From positions 124,001 to 188,000 of the forward strand of contig NZ_PUIA01000037.1 in the NCBI RefSeq assembly GCF_002967715.1: a stretch of 64,000 nt of DNA. Direction: 5' to 3'. Shown piece after piece: positions 1 to 8,847 of the stretch. The translations under genes were made by a program, and so were the position numbers. The stretch's first letter is position 1; each line of letters begins with the position of its first letter. The notes below the pieces were generated by a model. It searched no databases. It had not been told where the DNA came from and saw nothing but the letters and a program-made list of their open reading frames with translations. The DNA comes from Blastopirellula marina (GTDB lineage Bacteria > Planctomycetota > Planctomycetia > Pirellulales > Pirellulaceae).

Positions 1-265
1 CGTTGGCCGCGACCTTCTTGCCCGGTGCCTTTTCCGAAACGGTTTCCGGTGGGCGATCGACGATCTTGAGGTAGTCGATATCGATGTCGTACCACGAGAT
101 GTCAGTCGTACCGAGGAATTCCACCAGCGCTCGACCGCTCATGTTGACGGTCCGGACGATGCCTGTTCGTCCTTCGAATCGCTTCAATTCCGGAACCATG
201 TGAGCGATGGTAACGTACTTGTCCGTGTACTCCTGTTTGAGCTTTTCGATATGCTGAAAGACCAT
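1..265 (-). CDS. small conserved-type protein, 3'-truncated by window edge
   Basis: Partial gene reading out of the window; 88 codons are visible from the ATG at 265. The peptide begins MVFQHIEKLKQEYTDKYV, and a later segment around residues 30-65 (GRTGIVRTVNMSGRALVEF, then aspartate- and tyrosine-rich residues) looks like a small beta-barrel. A Lys/Ala/Pro-rich linker follows (VSEKAPGKKVAA). There is no signal peptide or membrane segment in what is visible. No good ribosome site lies before the ATG. I do not recognise the family; the regular codon structure and lack of stops make a real gene likely, and the function is unknown. Confidence 0.6.
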   Translation of the reverse strand, partial: MVFQHIEKLKQEYTDKYVTIAHMVPELKRFEGRTGIVRTVNMSGRALVEFLGTTDISWYDIDIDYLKIVDRPPETVSEKAPGKKVAAN

Positions 266-344
266 ACGCGGCTCAGAATGCAGCTACCTGGAAATAGGAA
301 TCCGGCGAACTCGGTCACCCTTTCCATCATAGAGAATGCCCATG

Positions 345-366
345 GCCGCGGGAAGTGAACCGCGGC
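345..366. other. GC-rich inverted repeat at the 3' end of the TPR gene
   Basis: Seven-base-pair perfect stem GCCGCGG/CCGCGGC with an 8-nt loop. It overlaps the last base of the stop codon of the TPR gene. No T tract follows on either strand, so it is at best a weak or Rho-assisted end signal. Confidence 0.3.
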
Positions 367-2651
367 TATCGCGAGATCGTATTGTCGCCGAGCGATTCGC
401 GGATTTTCTGAGCGGATGCCGTGTATTGGGCACTCTTCTGAGCATTGCCCAGTTCGCGATACATCTCGGCCAGGTTGTCTAGCGGCACGATCAGTTTCTT
501 CTGCAAGGCCGCGTTCTGGCCGGTAGCCGCTTCGATCAAGGATTTCCCTTGCTCGGTCAAGGCAATTCCTTGCTCGCGATTTCCGACCGACCAGAATGAG
601 ACACCCATACTCACAAGCGACTCGCCCCGGCGGTCGAGCATGATACTTTGCAGGGATGGATCGGTAAGGTGATTCATGGCCATTTCGTACCAACCAACTG
701 CCGCGGCATGATCTTGTTTCTGGACCGCACAAATGGCTCCGGCTCGAAAATAAAGATTCCCGAGCAGGAGATGATCAGCAATCCCGACCTCGCGGCCGGC
801 TAAACCACCCTTGAGAAATGCTTTCGCTTGTTCAGCTAGTTTCAAAGCTGAGTCATGCTGGTCGCGCGCGTGCTCAATGAAGACGGCCTGCGACAAGGCC
901 TGACCCGTTTCCCATTCGAGAGCTCGGTGGAAGAAAGGATCGTCCGTCTTGCTGAGTAGCTCACGATATTGCCCGATGATTTGATCGATCGCATCGCCTG
1001 GATCGAAGGGAGCATTGTAAAAGCTGCGGGCCATCAACGATTTGGTGAGCCAGGCCATGCGAAGCTCGCCGGTGGCCTGTTCGTTGGTGACCATGTCGTC
1101 TATGTAAACCTTGGATCGTAGAAGCCACTGATTGATGGTCTGTTCTTTCTTTTCCCAATCACCGGTGGCGATATCGATTGCCAGGGCCATATGCGCGTCG
1201 ACGAGCACCTGCTTGGCGGCACGTCGAACGTCTTGATTGGTGTCGTTGACCAGCGGGGAGGCGATCTCGATCGCTTTGACGTGGTGTTGGACCGCTTCAC
1301 GATTCTTCTGCGGTCCTGCCATCTGCAGTAAATCGCCCCACTGGCAGTGGGCCTTCGCTCGAACGTGATTGGCGACGGTCACATCTTCTGCGATTTGTTG
1401 CGTGTTCTGGATACCGCTGGCCAGGTTGCCTTGAACGACGATTAGAAGAGTCCGGTGCAGTCGATGTTCGGCGGAAGAGCCAACGCCTGAAGTCGCTTTT
1501 CTGGCGGCTTCAAAAGCTTCCGTATCACGCCCCAGTCGATGCAAGATCAACGAGGTTTGGTACCACGCTTCTGCGGAATAGGGTTCTTGGGCGATCGCCA
1601 ATTGGTAGTCGTTCAAGCGGTCACGGAAATCGAGAGGTGAACGATTGCTTGCCCGGATCATGAACGATTCCGCGGAGGGAGTTTGAACGATGATTCGATC
1701 GACCTCCAGGGGACTACCTTCGGCGGCCTGGGGAATCAGAATGCCACGCTCTGGGTAGATCTTGCCCAGGTGACGTCCCGATGGATCGCGTACGGCGGCA
1801 GGTTCGATTTTTGTCAGATCAAACTTCTGTTCGACCAGTTCAAGCGACATTGACTTGGCAGGAATGAGAAACACAGAGACGATCTGATCCTTCTCGACCG
1901 CGATTTCAACTTTCGCGAAATCCCCTTGTTGTTCGTATAGCCGAACATGTTTGTCTTGATCGATCCGACGCGTCTGAGCAGGTTTGCCCCACTGACTTTC
2001 GATCTCCGTCAGGGAAGTCTGACCTGGGAGAATCTGCCAGACCGAAAACGTCTTGGCTTCGGCTTCCTTCGTTGCTTGAGTCAGCGGAACAACGGGTGGC
2101 AGCTTTGTATTCACTGCGGGACTTGGTGTCTCGGCGGGGGGGCCGGCTGACGGTGTCTGAGTGAATCGAGAGAGTGGGGCATCAGCCATCGGCGAGGCCG
2201 GGGGCTGGGCTTTCGTGGCCGGATTGAGCGGAACCTCCGGTTCGGAAAAACGTGAAGTCCCTTGAAGGGCCGCGGGATTGTCGATCTTCTCTTGGTGAAT
2301 TCCATAGACGCGAAGTGGGCCATTCGCTGCCGGCTGGGCAACTTGAGCCCCTTCCGGTGCGCGGACCGATACACTGGTGTCTTGGTTAGGGGTTGGCGGC
2401 TCTTCAGCGGAAGCCTGTCGAACGGCAGACGTCTCGAGCGGCTCTCCATCCGCAGTTAACGAAAGGGAGAACGGACGCGAGATGATTGGTTGGACAGGTT
2501 CCGTATGTTGTACCGGGGCAATCTTCGCTTCGGAGACTGGCTGGTCAGATTCGTCCAGCGTCAAGCGAATTGGTTCGGCGATAGCCCAACCACAAGCCAT
2601 GAGGACTATTACGCCCGAACAGAACAGATTTTGAAGGGATGAAATACGCAT
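366..2651 (-). CDS. secreted TPR-repeat protein of unknown function
   Basis: 761 residues. The ATG at 2651 follows a good ribosome site (GAGG five bases upstream). Residues 1-25 form a Sec signal peptide (hydrophobic IVLMACGWAIA core). Residues 26-200 are a low-complexity Pro/Ala/Gln-rich linker. Residues 200-330 hold a small domain resembling outer-membrane assembly lipoprotein folds (FSVWQILPGQTSLTEIESQWGKP). From about 340 to the end the protein is alpha-helical with TPR-like helices (for example AYSAEAWYQTSLILHRLGRDTEAFEAA and ALQKKLIVPLDNLAEMYRELGN). TPR arrays act as protein-binding scaffolds, so an exported interaction role is inferred. It lies alone between the truncated gene and oxyR, same strand. 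No enzyme motif is seen. Confidence 0.8.
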   Translation of the reverse strand: MRISSLQNLFCSGVIVLMACGWAIAEPIRLTLDESDQPVSEAKIAPVQHTEPVQPIISRPFSLSLTADGEPLETSAVRQASAEEPPTPNQDTSVSVRAPEGAQVAQPAANGPLRVYGIHQEKIDNPAALQGTSRFSEPEVPLNPATKAQPPASPMADAPLSRFTQTPSAGPPAETPSPAVNTKLPPVVPLTQATKEAEAKTFSVWQILPGQTSLTEIESQWGKPAQTRRIDQDKHVRLYEQQGDFAKVEIAVEKDQIVSVFLIPAKSMSLELVEQKFDLTKIEPAAVRDPSGRHLGKIYPERGILIPQAAEGSPLEVDRIIVQTPSAESFMIRASNRSPLDFRDRLNDYQLAIAQEPYSAEAWYQTSLILHRLGRDTEAFEAARKATSGVGSSAEHRLHRTLLIVVQGNLASGIQNTQQIAEDVTVANHVRAKAHCQWGDLLQMAGPQKNREAVQHHVKAIEIASPLVNDTNQDVRRAAKQVLVDAHMALAIDIATGDWEKKEQTINQWLLRSKVYIDDMVTNEQATGELRMAWLTKSLMARSFYNAPFDPGDAIDQIIGQYRELLSKTDDPFFHRALEWETGQALSQAVFIEHARDQHDSALKLAEQAKAFLKGGLAGREVGIADHLLLGNLYFRAGAICAVQKQDHAAAVGWYEMAMNHLTDPSLQSIMLDRRGESLVSMGVSFWSVGNREQGIALTEQGKSLIEAATGQNAALQKKLIVPLDNLAEMYRELGNAQKSAQYTASAQKIRESLGDNTISR

Positions 2652-2782
2652 GGTTTCCTCGTCCAGCCTACCCTGCTCTTTGCTTTCTTACCGTGCAGAG
2701 ACAGTTCCAGGCGGGCGAGAGTATAGCGATGCGGGGAATCCATCCAAGATCAATTCATGCTAGCACGCATGGTATGTGCTGA

Positions 2783-3673
2783 TTATTTCGTCGCCACCGA
2801 TTCTTCCCGACGAAGAATATCGAGCAAGAGGTTCTGAGGACGCGTGACCGTTCGATGTCGATTCCAAGCTGCGGCAATGGTACGGAAGGGCTGGATCTTG
2901 CGTATAGGAAGGTAAACGCACGAGTCGTCAGCCGGATCGATCGCCATTTCAGGAAGCAGTGAAATCCCTACGCCCAAACGAATTAGTTCCTGGATTGTCG
3001 AGATCTGGGCACTCTCGCAAACCACGTGCGGCTGAAACTCTTGCTGACGGCAAAAACCGAGAATCTGTTCCCCCAGGCAGTGCACTTCGTGCAGCAGGAC
3101 AAAGGGTTCCTGACGCACCTGGCTGAAAGAGAGAGAGGGCTTATCGGCCAGCGGATGCGATGGGGGCAGTGCGACCATCAACGCTTCGCGAAACAAGGGC
3201 TCCACCTGAATTCGCGTATCTTCGATCGGCAAAGCCAGTATGGCGACGTCGAGAGTCCCCTTCAGCAGTCGGTCGAGCAGGTGGTCGGTATAGTCTTCGA
3301 CCAACGTCAACATGACCTGCGGCATCTGCTGGCGAAAATGTTGAATAATCTGCGGTAGCTGAAAGGGAGCAATCGTTGGTAAGGCTCCCACTCTCAAGCT
3401 GATCGATTCCGGGCCTTCCGGCTTCTTGAACCATCCTTCGGCCGAGTCGACTTCCTTGAGGATTCGCCGAGCACGAGGTAACAACTCCTTACCCGAGTCG
3501 GTCAAAACGACCGTTCTGCCCAGCCGGTCCAACAGCCTCGTTCCGAGTTCGCGTTCCAGTTTGGCAATCTGCTGGCTGAGCGACGGCTGAGTGACATGGC
3601 ACTGCTCGGCAGCACGCGTGAAGTTCTCGAGTTCCGCGACCGCAACAAAGTAACGCAGTTGATGAATTTCCAT
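2783..3673 (-). CDS. oxyR: OxyR-type LysR-family transcriptional regulator
   Basis: 296 residues when started at the ATG at 3673 (MEIHQLRYFVAVAE); a GTG nine bases upstream is less likely. The N-terminal winged helix-turn-helix is typical LysR (FTRAAEQCHVTQPSLSQQI, residues 18-36), followed by the effector-binding domain. Two cysteines lie in HCLGEQILGFC at residues 199 and 208. These match in number and spacing the peroxide-reactive pair of E. coli OxyR (GHCLRDQAMGFC), so this is very probably a true hydrogen-peroxide sensor and not a generic LysR protein. The segment ISTIQELIRLGVGISLLP also matches OxyR. Neighbours are not peroxide-defence genes; targets probably lie elsewhere. An inverted repeat just upstream may serve autoregulation. 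Confidence 0.88.
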   Translation of the reverse strand: MEIHQLRYFVAVAELENFTRAAEQCHVTQPSLSQQIAKLERELGTRLLDRLGRTVVLTDSGKELLPRARRILKEVDSAEGWFKKPEGPESISLRVGALPTIAPFQLPQIIQHFRQQMPQVMLTLVEDYTDHLLDRLLKGTLDVAILALPIEDTRIQVEPLFREALMVALPPSHPLADKPSLSFSQVRQEPFVLLHEVHCLGEQILGFCRQQEFQPHVVCESAQISTIQELIRLGVGISLLPEMAIDPADDSCVYLPIRKIQPFRTIAAAWNRHRTVTRPQNLLLDILRREESVATK

Positions 3674-3699
3674 AGGTAGCACTTATCGCCAAAATAGGA

Positions 3700-3717
3700 A
3701 TAACGAATTTCCGTTAT
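3700..3717. promoter_or_regulatory. inverted repeat upstream of oxyR, candidate operator
   Basis: ATAACG-N6-CGTTAT, a perfect 6+6 inverted repeat (ATAACGAATTTCCGTTAT) 26 bases upstream of the oxyR start codon. LysR regulators usually bind A/T-rich dyads next to their own promoter, so autoregulation is a reasonable inference. No binding data are visible in sequence. Confidence 0.4.
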
Positions 3718-3858
3718 ACCTCGATGCCCGCTATTCTGGAAGCTATTACCAAGGACACGTCGGTCGGTTCTGTCGATGTGTGGGAACGGTGACCATGTGC
3801 CGATCGACGTGTTCTTTTTCTTTCCCACAGAGATCTCCAAGCGGCGACGCCTGAAGCG

Positions 3859-5847
3859 TTACTTCTGATCGAGCATCCAGACGGGATGTTCTTTGCCGAT
3901 CAGTTTGGGGTTTTGCAGCAGTGTCAGAGCCCGATCGCGGAGGCACTTGGTGGGACCGTCGGACTGGCACTCTTCGACTTTGGAGATCACGTCTAACGTG
4001 TTCAGAGCTTCCAGGAAGTTTCGTTCTTCAAACTGACGATAGGCTGCTTCGTAGTTTTGCCGCAACTGATTCCAGCTACCCGAAGCCCTGGCAGAAAGTT
4101 CGTGGACGCGAATGGGTTCCGGAATATTGACAACTTTGATCGTTCCGAGGAAACGCGTCGGCATGTTGGTGGTGACGCCTAACCGCGTTGATTCGGTGAT
4201 CAAAATCTCAGGCGGGTAATAGATTGTCCCTGATTCGTCCCGTTCCTGCTTCGGGCAGAACTGCTTGGTAGCCCCTTGAATGCGGCTGGCGATATTCACG
4301 GTTGGACCAAGTGGGCCCCACATGTACTTGTAGTCGGTTCCCTTCTTCCCAACCACGCAGTCGCCGGTATTGATCCCAATGGTCAGGCCAAACGGCAGAA
4401 GCTCGTCCGGGATGCGATCGGACCATAGCTGGTTCAGTTGATCGAGCTTCCGAATCATGTCGATCGCTGCCTGGCAAGCGAGGTTGGGGTGTTCAGGTTG
4501 GTAGTCTGGGGCACCCCACATCGCGACCAACTCGTCGCCGACGTATTCCAGCAGCACGCCATCGTGACGGATAACGCTTTCGGATAGTTCACCCAGGACT
4601 TCTCGCAACCACTGCAAAGTTTGAACCGATCCCAATGCGGAGCTGATCGTGCTGAAACCCCGGATATCGCAGAAGAGCACCGTGATGTTTTCTTCGCGTG
4701 TCTCGAGCAGCGTTTCGTCGTAGAGAATGCGGTCGGCAATACCAGGCGGGAAGAACTGAGCGAGACATACTTGTTGTTTGGCAGCCTCTTGTTCTTTCTT
4801 GAGTCGCTCGAGCCCTACTGTGAGGCAATCGCGAATGACTTCGACAAACTTGACCTCGCAATCGGCCATTGTGTCGTCGCCCAGAAGACCGGGACGCTTT
4901 GACGCGTAGAGAGCCCCGACGACGCTATCGTGGGAAAGGACCGGAGTCACTACGACACGCTCCTTCGGGCGCTCTTCCCCGTCGACTACGGGTGTTGACC
5001 ATGTTTGGCGATTGGACCAGATGTATTCCAGGGCCTGGCTGTCGTAGATAGGACCTTCAATCTCTCCGGAGTCGGTCGATGGCCAGGTTGCTTCGCATTG
5101 CCACTGGTTGGCCAATTGATCGAGGCCCAGATACGAGCACGAATCGAAGTTGCCAAGTTTACAGACATTCTCAGCGGCTGATGAAAAGAAGTCAGGAGAG
5201 CTGGCTGCTTTCTCGAGAACGTCACTCACGGCACCCAAGATGCGTTCGACATCAGCACTGGATGGACCGCTAGGGGTTGCATAGCCATCTGCCATCCGGC
5301 TTTGTCGCATCATCATGGCCACGTCGGCAACACTTTGCGAGATATTCGTGGGGCTGTGCTCGGGAAGATGATGTTCGGCCGGGGCACCGAAACCAGACAA
5401 TTGAATGGCTAAGTTATCCCCGATCATCAAACGAACGGGGTTTTGAATTAGCTCACTGGTGACAAACGTGCGAACTTGTTGGTGGGCGATACGACCTTCC
5501 GAAGCAGGCGACATGGGCACTTCGTGATTGCCAATGTTCCCCACGCGGAGATAGTTGCCGGCAGCGTCCGGCGAAATGTCGAGGGACCGACGGGAAACTT
5601 CCCGTTGATGGAACGACGTAATGATCAGTTTTCGGTGGTCGGTAAACGTGATCGTGCGAAACGGGCCTGGGTCCCCTTTGGCAACATCTTGCCGGCCAAG
5701 AATGATCCGCTGCTTCAGATTCAGCTCAAGGACTTCCCTCCCCAGTTGATCATCAAAGATCGGTTGCTGATGACCATCAACGAAGATGCTCAGCGAGACT
5801 CCGGCAGAGCCTTGCGGTTCGTGTGGTCGGGGGTAAGGGTTGTGCAT
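3859..5847 (-). CDS. FHA-GAF-class III nucleotide cyclase
   Basis: 662 residues from the ATG at 5847; an in-frame TTG five codons earlier is possible. Residues about 20-150 look like a divergent FHA domain (ILGRQ, then EVSRRSL, then RVGNIGN). Residues about 200-345 form a GAF-like sensor domain, and a short helical linker leads into a class III adenylate/guanylate cyclase domain (385-575). Catalytic residues are visible: metal-binding Asp394 (LFCDIRGF) and Asp438 (YVGDELVAMWG), and transition-state Asn518 and Arg522 (TVNIASR). The base-selecting position that is Lys in adenylate cyclases is Glu434, and the partner position is Gly511, which hints at GTP. The protein probably makes a cyclic nucleotide in response to a GAF ligand or phospho-partner. 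No membrane segment is seen. It is followed by oxyR on the same strand with about 180 bp between. Confidence 0.85.
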   Translation of the reverse strand: MHNPYPRPHEPQGSAGVSLSIFVDGHQQPIFDDQLGREVLELNLKQRIILGRQDVAKGDPGPFRTITFTDHRKLIITSFHQREVSRRSLDISPDAAGNYLRVGNIGNHEVPMSPASEGRIAHQQVRTFVTSELIQNPVRLMIGDNLAIQLSGFGAPAEHHLPEHSPTNISQSVADVAMMMRQSRMADGYATPSGPSSADVERILGAVSDVLEKAASSPDFFSSAAENVCKLGNFDSCSYLGLDQLANQWQCEATWPSTDSGEIEGPIYDSQALEYIWSNRQTWSTPVVDGEERPKERVVVTPVLSHDSVVGALYASKRPGLLGDDTMADCEVKFVEVIRDCLTVGLERLKKEQEAAKQQVCLAQFFPPGIADRILYDETLLETREENITVLFCDIRGFSTISSALGSVQTLQWLREVLGELSESVIRHDGVLLEYVGDELVAMWGAPDYQPEHPNLACQAAIDMIRKLDQLNQLWSDRIPDELLPFGLTIGINTGDCVVGKKGTDYKYMWGPLGPTVNIASRIQGATKQFCPKQERDESGTIYYPPEILITESTRLGVTTNMPTRFLGTIKVVNIPEPIRVHELSARASGSWNQLRQNYEAAYRQFEERNFLEALNTLDVISKVEECQSDGPTKCLRDRALTLLQNPKLIGKEHPVWMLDQK

Positions 5848-6151
5848 TGCTGGCAGACGCAACTCTTTAAAGTGTCAATCAATGGATCCGCCATTAATTA
5901 TTATTCTTCGGCAAGGGTTCCTTCCAAAGCCTTAAACTTTCGAATTATCGACGAATATCTTGCCCAATTTTCTCAAGAATAACTGAAAGATTCCCAGATT
6001 TCCAATTGAGAAATAGGGTTATACCAGTTCGTGAACTCCTGGCCGAACAGGCCCCCCGATAGCGATTTTGTTGGAGCCGACCCCTGAAGACGATAGAATG
6101 AGGTCCAGCTTTCCATCGCACCGAAGACGCCACCTTAAAGCAGCATGTGCC
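5848..6151. other. divergent intergenic region, cyclase / DUF1444 gene
   Basis: About 300 bases between two divergently transcribed genes; it must hold both promoters. The part from 5880 to 6010 is A/T-rich. A short inverted repeat AGTTC-GT-GAACT lies near 6028-6039. I cannot assign -35/-10 elements with confidence, and I see no RNA gene or small ORF. Confidence 0.4.
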
Positions 6152-7375
6152 ATGGATTTACTACGGTACCTATTTGGTTCGTCCAAGCGAGATCAGTTCG
6201 CCGAACGCTTAATGCATTGCGTTAAGCAAGCCGGTGAGAACCGTGAGATCCGCTACGAAAAGCAGGCTTATCAGTTTAGTTTCTACGACCAAGGGGAGTT
6301 GGCTGGCGTTGCCAACCTGGGCAACATCTTTCGTGAATACGATCGACTTCCGGAAGCGGAGCAAGATGCGTATTTGGGCCAAATTACCCGAGCCATACTC
6401 TCGCATCATAAGTCGATTCCCGAAGAGTTCGAGGACGCTCGTCCCGACATATTGCCGATCGTTCGTAGTCGAGCGTATTTGGAAATAGGCAATCTGGAAC
6501 GTCGGCTTCGCAGCGAGCATCCGGTAGAAGTCAACTCGGTGATGGTGGGCGACCATCTACTCGCGATGCCAATTTTCGACCTGCCGGAAGCGATGCGAAC
6601 GATTGATGCGGCCAGGATGGAGCAGTGGGAACGCTCGATTTATGAGTTGATGGAAGTCGCCTTGGAGAACCTGGATGAAATGGCCGCCACGGTGACCACG
6701 ATCGACGACCGGATTTTTCTTTTCCGAAATAGAGATCATTACGATGCCTCGCGACTTTTGCTGATCGATCGCATTCGCCAGCTTGAGCTGCGAGGCCGAC
6801 CCGTCGCGATGGTACCTACCCGCGATTGTTTGATTGTCGCGGGGGATGAAGATGAGGTTGGGCTGAAATTGATGCGTGAGTTGGTTGAGCAGTTCATCCA
6901 CGACCCACGTCCTGTCAGCCTGACGCCCTGTCGTTTGACAGCCGATAGCTGGGAGACATGGTTGCCCCCAGCGGAGCATCCCCAGCACAACGCATTTTTC
7001 GAGTTGCATCTGCAAGGCCAGGCGGCGGAATATCGCGAGCAACACGAAGCGATTGAAGTGGGGTTCGCTCAAACCGGAAGAGAAGGTTTTGTAGCGAATT
7101 ACTATCTGCACCGTGATTTGAAGACCCGACAGCTCCACTCGTATTGTGTCTGGCCAGAGTGTCCTTATGCACTTCTGCCCAAGAGTGATGTTGTGGTTTT
7201 CATGGATAGTAGTCACATGAAACCATTGGCAAGTGGAACATGGGAAGTGGTTCAGGCGGTACTTGGGTCTCAGATGGAAGATCTGAAAACCTATCCGCCT
7301 CGTTACCGGGTGCTCGGATTTCCGAGTGAAGAAGCACTGCGGCAAATCGGTTCAATTCCTCGTTTTCGCCTATGA
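6152..7375 (+). CDS. DUF1444-family (YtpQ-like) protein
   Basis: 407 residues from the ATG at 6152 (MDLLRYLFGSSKRDQF); an upstream in-frame start would add 28 basic, non-conserved-looking residues. The central region (VNSVMVGDHLLAMPIFDLPE, then a helix around MEVALENLDEM, then a stretch around PVAMVPTRDCLIVAGDEDE) resembles the DUF1444 family typified by Bacillus YtpQ. That family is cytoplasmic and of unknown biochemical role. No signal peptide or membrane helix is present. It stands just upstream of the stressosome operon, same strand, but with a 156-bp gap, so co-transcription is uncertain. The assignment rests on remembered family features and not on a search. Confidence 0.65.
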   Translation: MDLLRYLFGSSKRDQFAERLMHCVKQAGENREIRYEKQAYQFSFYDQGELAGVANLGNIFREYDRLPEAEQDAYLGQITRAILSHHKSIPEEFEDARPDILPIVRSRAYLEIGNLERRLRSEHPVEVNSVMVGDHLLAMPIFDLPEAMRTIDAARMEQWERSIYELMEVALENLDEMAATVTTIDDRIFLFRNRDHYDASRLLLIDRIRQLELRGRPVAMVPTRDCLIVAGDEDEVGLKLMRELVEQFIHDPRPVSLTPCRLTADSWETWLPPAEHPQHNAFFELHLQGQAAEYREQHEAIEVGFAQTGREGFVANYYLHRDLKTRQLHSYCVWPECPYALLPKSDVVVFMDSSHMKPLASGTWEVVQAVLGSQMEDLKTYPPRYRVLGFPSEEALRQIGSIPRFRL

Positions 7376-7531
7376 ATTAAGGAGTTTACGACAAGTAAGA
7401 TATCGCGGCCAGAATGCTCGACTATGCGCTAAAGACGAACTACGATGGATCTACCGCTGAACGCTAGGCTTCGTTGATTTTGATGCATCTGGATTCACTA
7501 CCGAAAAGCCATCTACCCAATAGCCAAACTC

Positions 7532-8443
7532 ATGAATTCACATTGTGATCTCGGAAATTTGTCGGCTGGCGAACTTCGAGAACTCTATCATGTCACACAG
7601 GAGGATCTCGAGTTAATAGTCCAATACGGGCAGATCGTCATGCCGCACCTGGACACGTTCATCGGCGAGTTTTACGAGTGGCTTAGGACGCAACCGGAAT
7701 TCGAACTCTATTTTTCAGACAATGCCACACTGCATCGGGTGCAGTCGCAACAGAAACGCTACTGGGAAGATTTCTTCTCCGCCGACATTAGCGAAGTGTA
7801 CGTTCATAAGCGGAAGTCGGTTGGGGCCAATCACGCGCGAATTGGCTTGCCACTGCCGACCTATGTTTCTTCGATGTACCGTTCGTTGCGGATTTGGACC
7901 GACGTCCTTTACGACCACAGCCTGGAGGCTGAACGCTATGCTCGTTCGCTTAAGGCTATTACCAAGCTGATCATGTTGGATACGGCCATTGTGGTCGATA
8001 CCTTCATGCGACAAACCAATTGCATTATTGCCGAGCAGCATGATTCGTTGATGCAGATGTCGACCCCGGTGACGGAGGTGTGGAATGACATCCTAATGTT
8101 GCCGATCGTCGGAATCATCGATTCCAAGCGCGCGCAAGACATCATGACAGCCGTACTGCACAAGATAGCCGACACCCACTCGCGTTGCCTCATTCTTGAT
8201 ATTAGTGGTGTGGCAGTTGTCGATACGGCCGTGGCAAATCACTTGATCAAAATCACCAAGGCGACTCGCTTGATGGGCTGCACTTGTACCATCTCAGGCG
8301 TTTCGCCGGCAATTGCCCAAACCATTGTGGAACTGGGTATCAACGTAGGAGATATACGCACAACCGCAACACTAAAGGACGCCTTGCGAGATGCGTTCAA
8401 TGATTTGAAATTGGTTTTGCATGAAGATGGGGCTTCTTCATGA
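7532..8443 (+). CDS. rsbR: stressosome scaffold with globin sensor and STAS domain (RsbR-like)
   Basis: 303 residues. Residues 10-170 form a sensor-globin/protoglobin domain; GANHARIGLP with His101 corresponds to the haem-proximal histidine of HemAT-like globin sensors (VHVRIGL). Residues 185-295 are a STAS domain with the two threonines that RsbT phosphorylates in B. subtilis RsbR: Thr232 (VVDTAVANHL) and Thr264 (AIAQTIVELG). It should form the pseudo-icosahedral stressosome core with the next gene product and sense oxygen, NO or redox state through haem. It starts an operon of five overlapping genes and overlaps the next by ATGA. Family assignment is firm; haem binding is inferred from the single His motif. 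Confidence 0.92.
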   Translation: MNSHCDLGNLSAGELRELYHVTQEDLELIVQYGQIVMPHLDTFIGEFYEWLRTQPEFELYFSDNATLHRVQSQQKRYWEDFFSADISEVYVHKRKSVGANHARIGLPLPTYVSSMYRSLRIWTDVLYDHSLEAERYARSLKAITKLIMLDTAIVVDTFMRQTNCIIAEQHDSLMQMSTPVTEVWNDILMLPIVGIIDSKRAQDIMTAVLHKIADTHSRCLILDISGVAVVDTAVANHLIKITKATRLMGCTCTISGVSPAIAQTIVELGINVGDIRTTATLKDALRDAFNDLKLVLHEDGASS

Positions 8444-8847
8444 TTCACGATTCAGGGGAAGTACCGCGTGTTCCCATGCAACTTGCCAGTGGTTGCCTGG
8501 TGGCGTCGATTCAAATCGACTTGAACGATGAGGTATTGTTCCGCTTCAAGCGAGATCTGTTAGAAGAGATTCGCCTGACCCAGACACGGGCTGTTTTGCT
8601 TGACGTATCAGGCGTCGACATTATGGATCGTGTCGAGTTCGAGGCAATCTGCGAAATCATGCGAATGTCTCGTCTAATGGGAGCACGTGCCATGCTCGTC
8701 GGCGTGAAGCCCGAGATTGCCTGCTCGCTGATGGATTTCGATCTTGATTTTCGCCAGATGGAAACGGCTCTGACGCTCGATCAGGCATTTCAGCAATTGA
8801 AACTAAATGGGGAAAGTAACGGAGGTCGCCACGAGTCAATGCGATGA
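8440..8847 (+). CDS. rsbS: RsbS-like single STAS-domain stressosome protein lacking the usual phosphoserine
   Basis: 135 residues; the start ATG overlaps the rsbR stop (ATGA). A single STAS domain (VLLDVSGVDIMDRVEFEAI, then LMGARAMLVGVKPEIACSLMD) matches RsbS. In B. subtilis RsbS the serine that follows the conserved Asp (IVDS, Ser59) is phosphorylated by RsbT to release the kinase. Here that place is Arg64 (IMDR), so the canonical phosphoacceptor is absent. The protein may hold RsbT permanently, be phosphorylated elsewhere, or act mainly as structural scaffold. The length is typical of RsbS. Position between rsbR and rsbT follows the usual RST order. Confidence 0.85.
   Translation: MIHDSGEVPRVPMQLASGCLVASIQIDLNDEVLFRFKRDLLEEIRLTQTRAVLLDVSGVDIMDRVEFEAICEIMRMSRLMGARAMLVGVKPEIACSLMDFDLDFRQMETALTLDQAFQQLKLNGESNGGRHESMR

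Noticed and set aside
6557-7345. 262-aa minus-strand ORF
   Set aside because: Antisense to the DUF1444 gene and lacking any recognisable feature.
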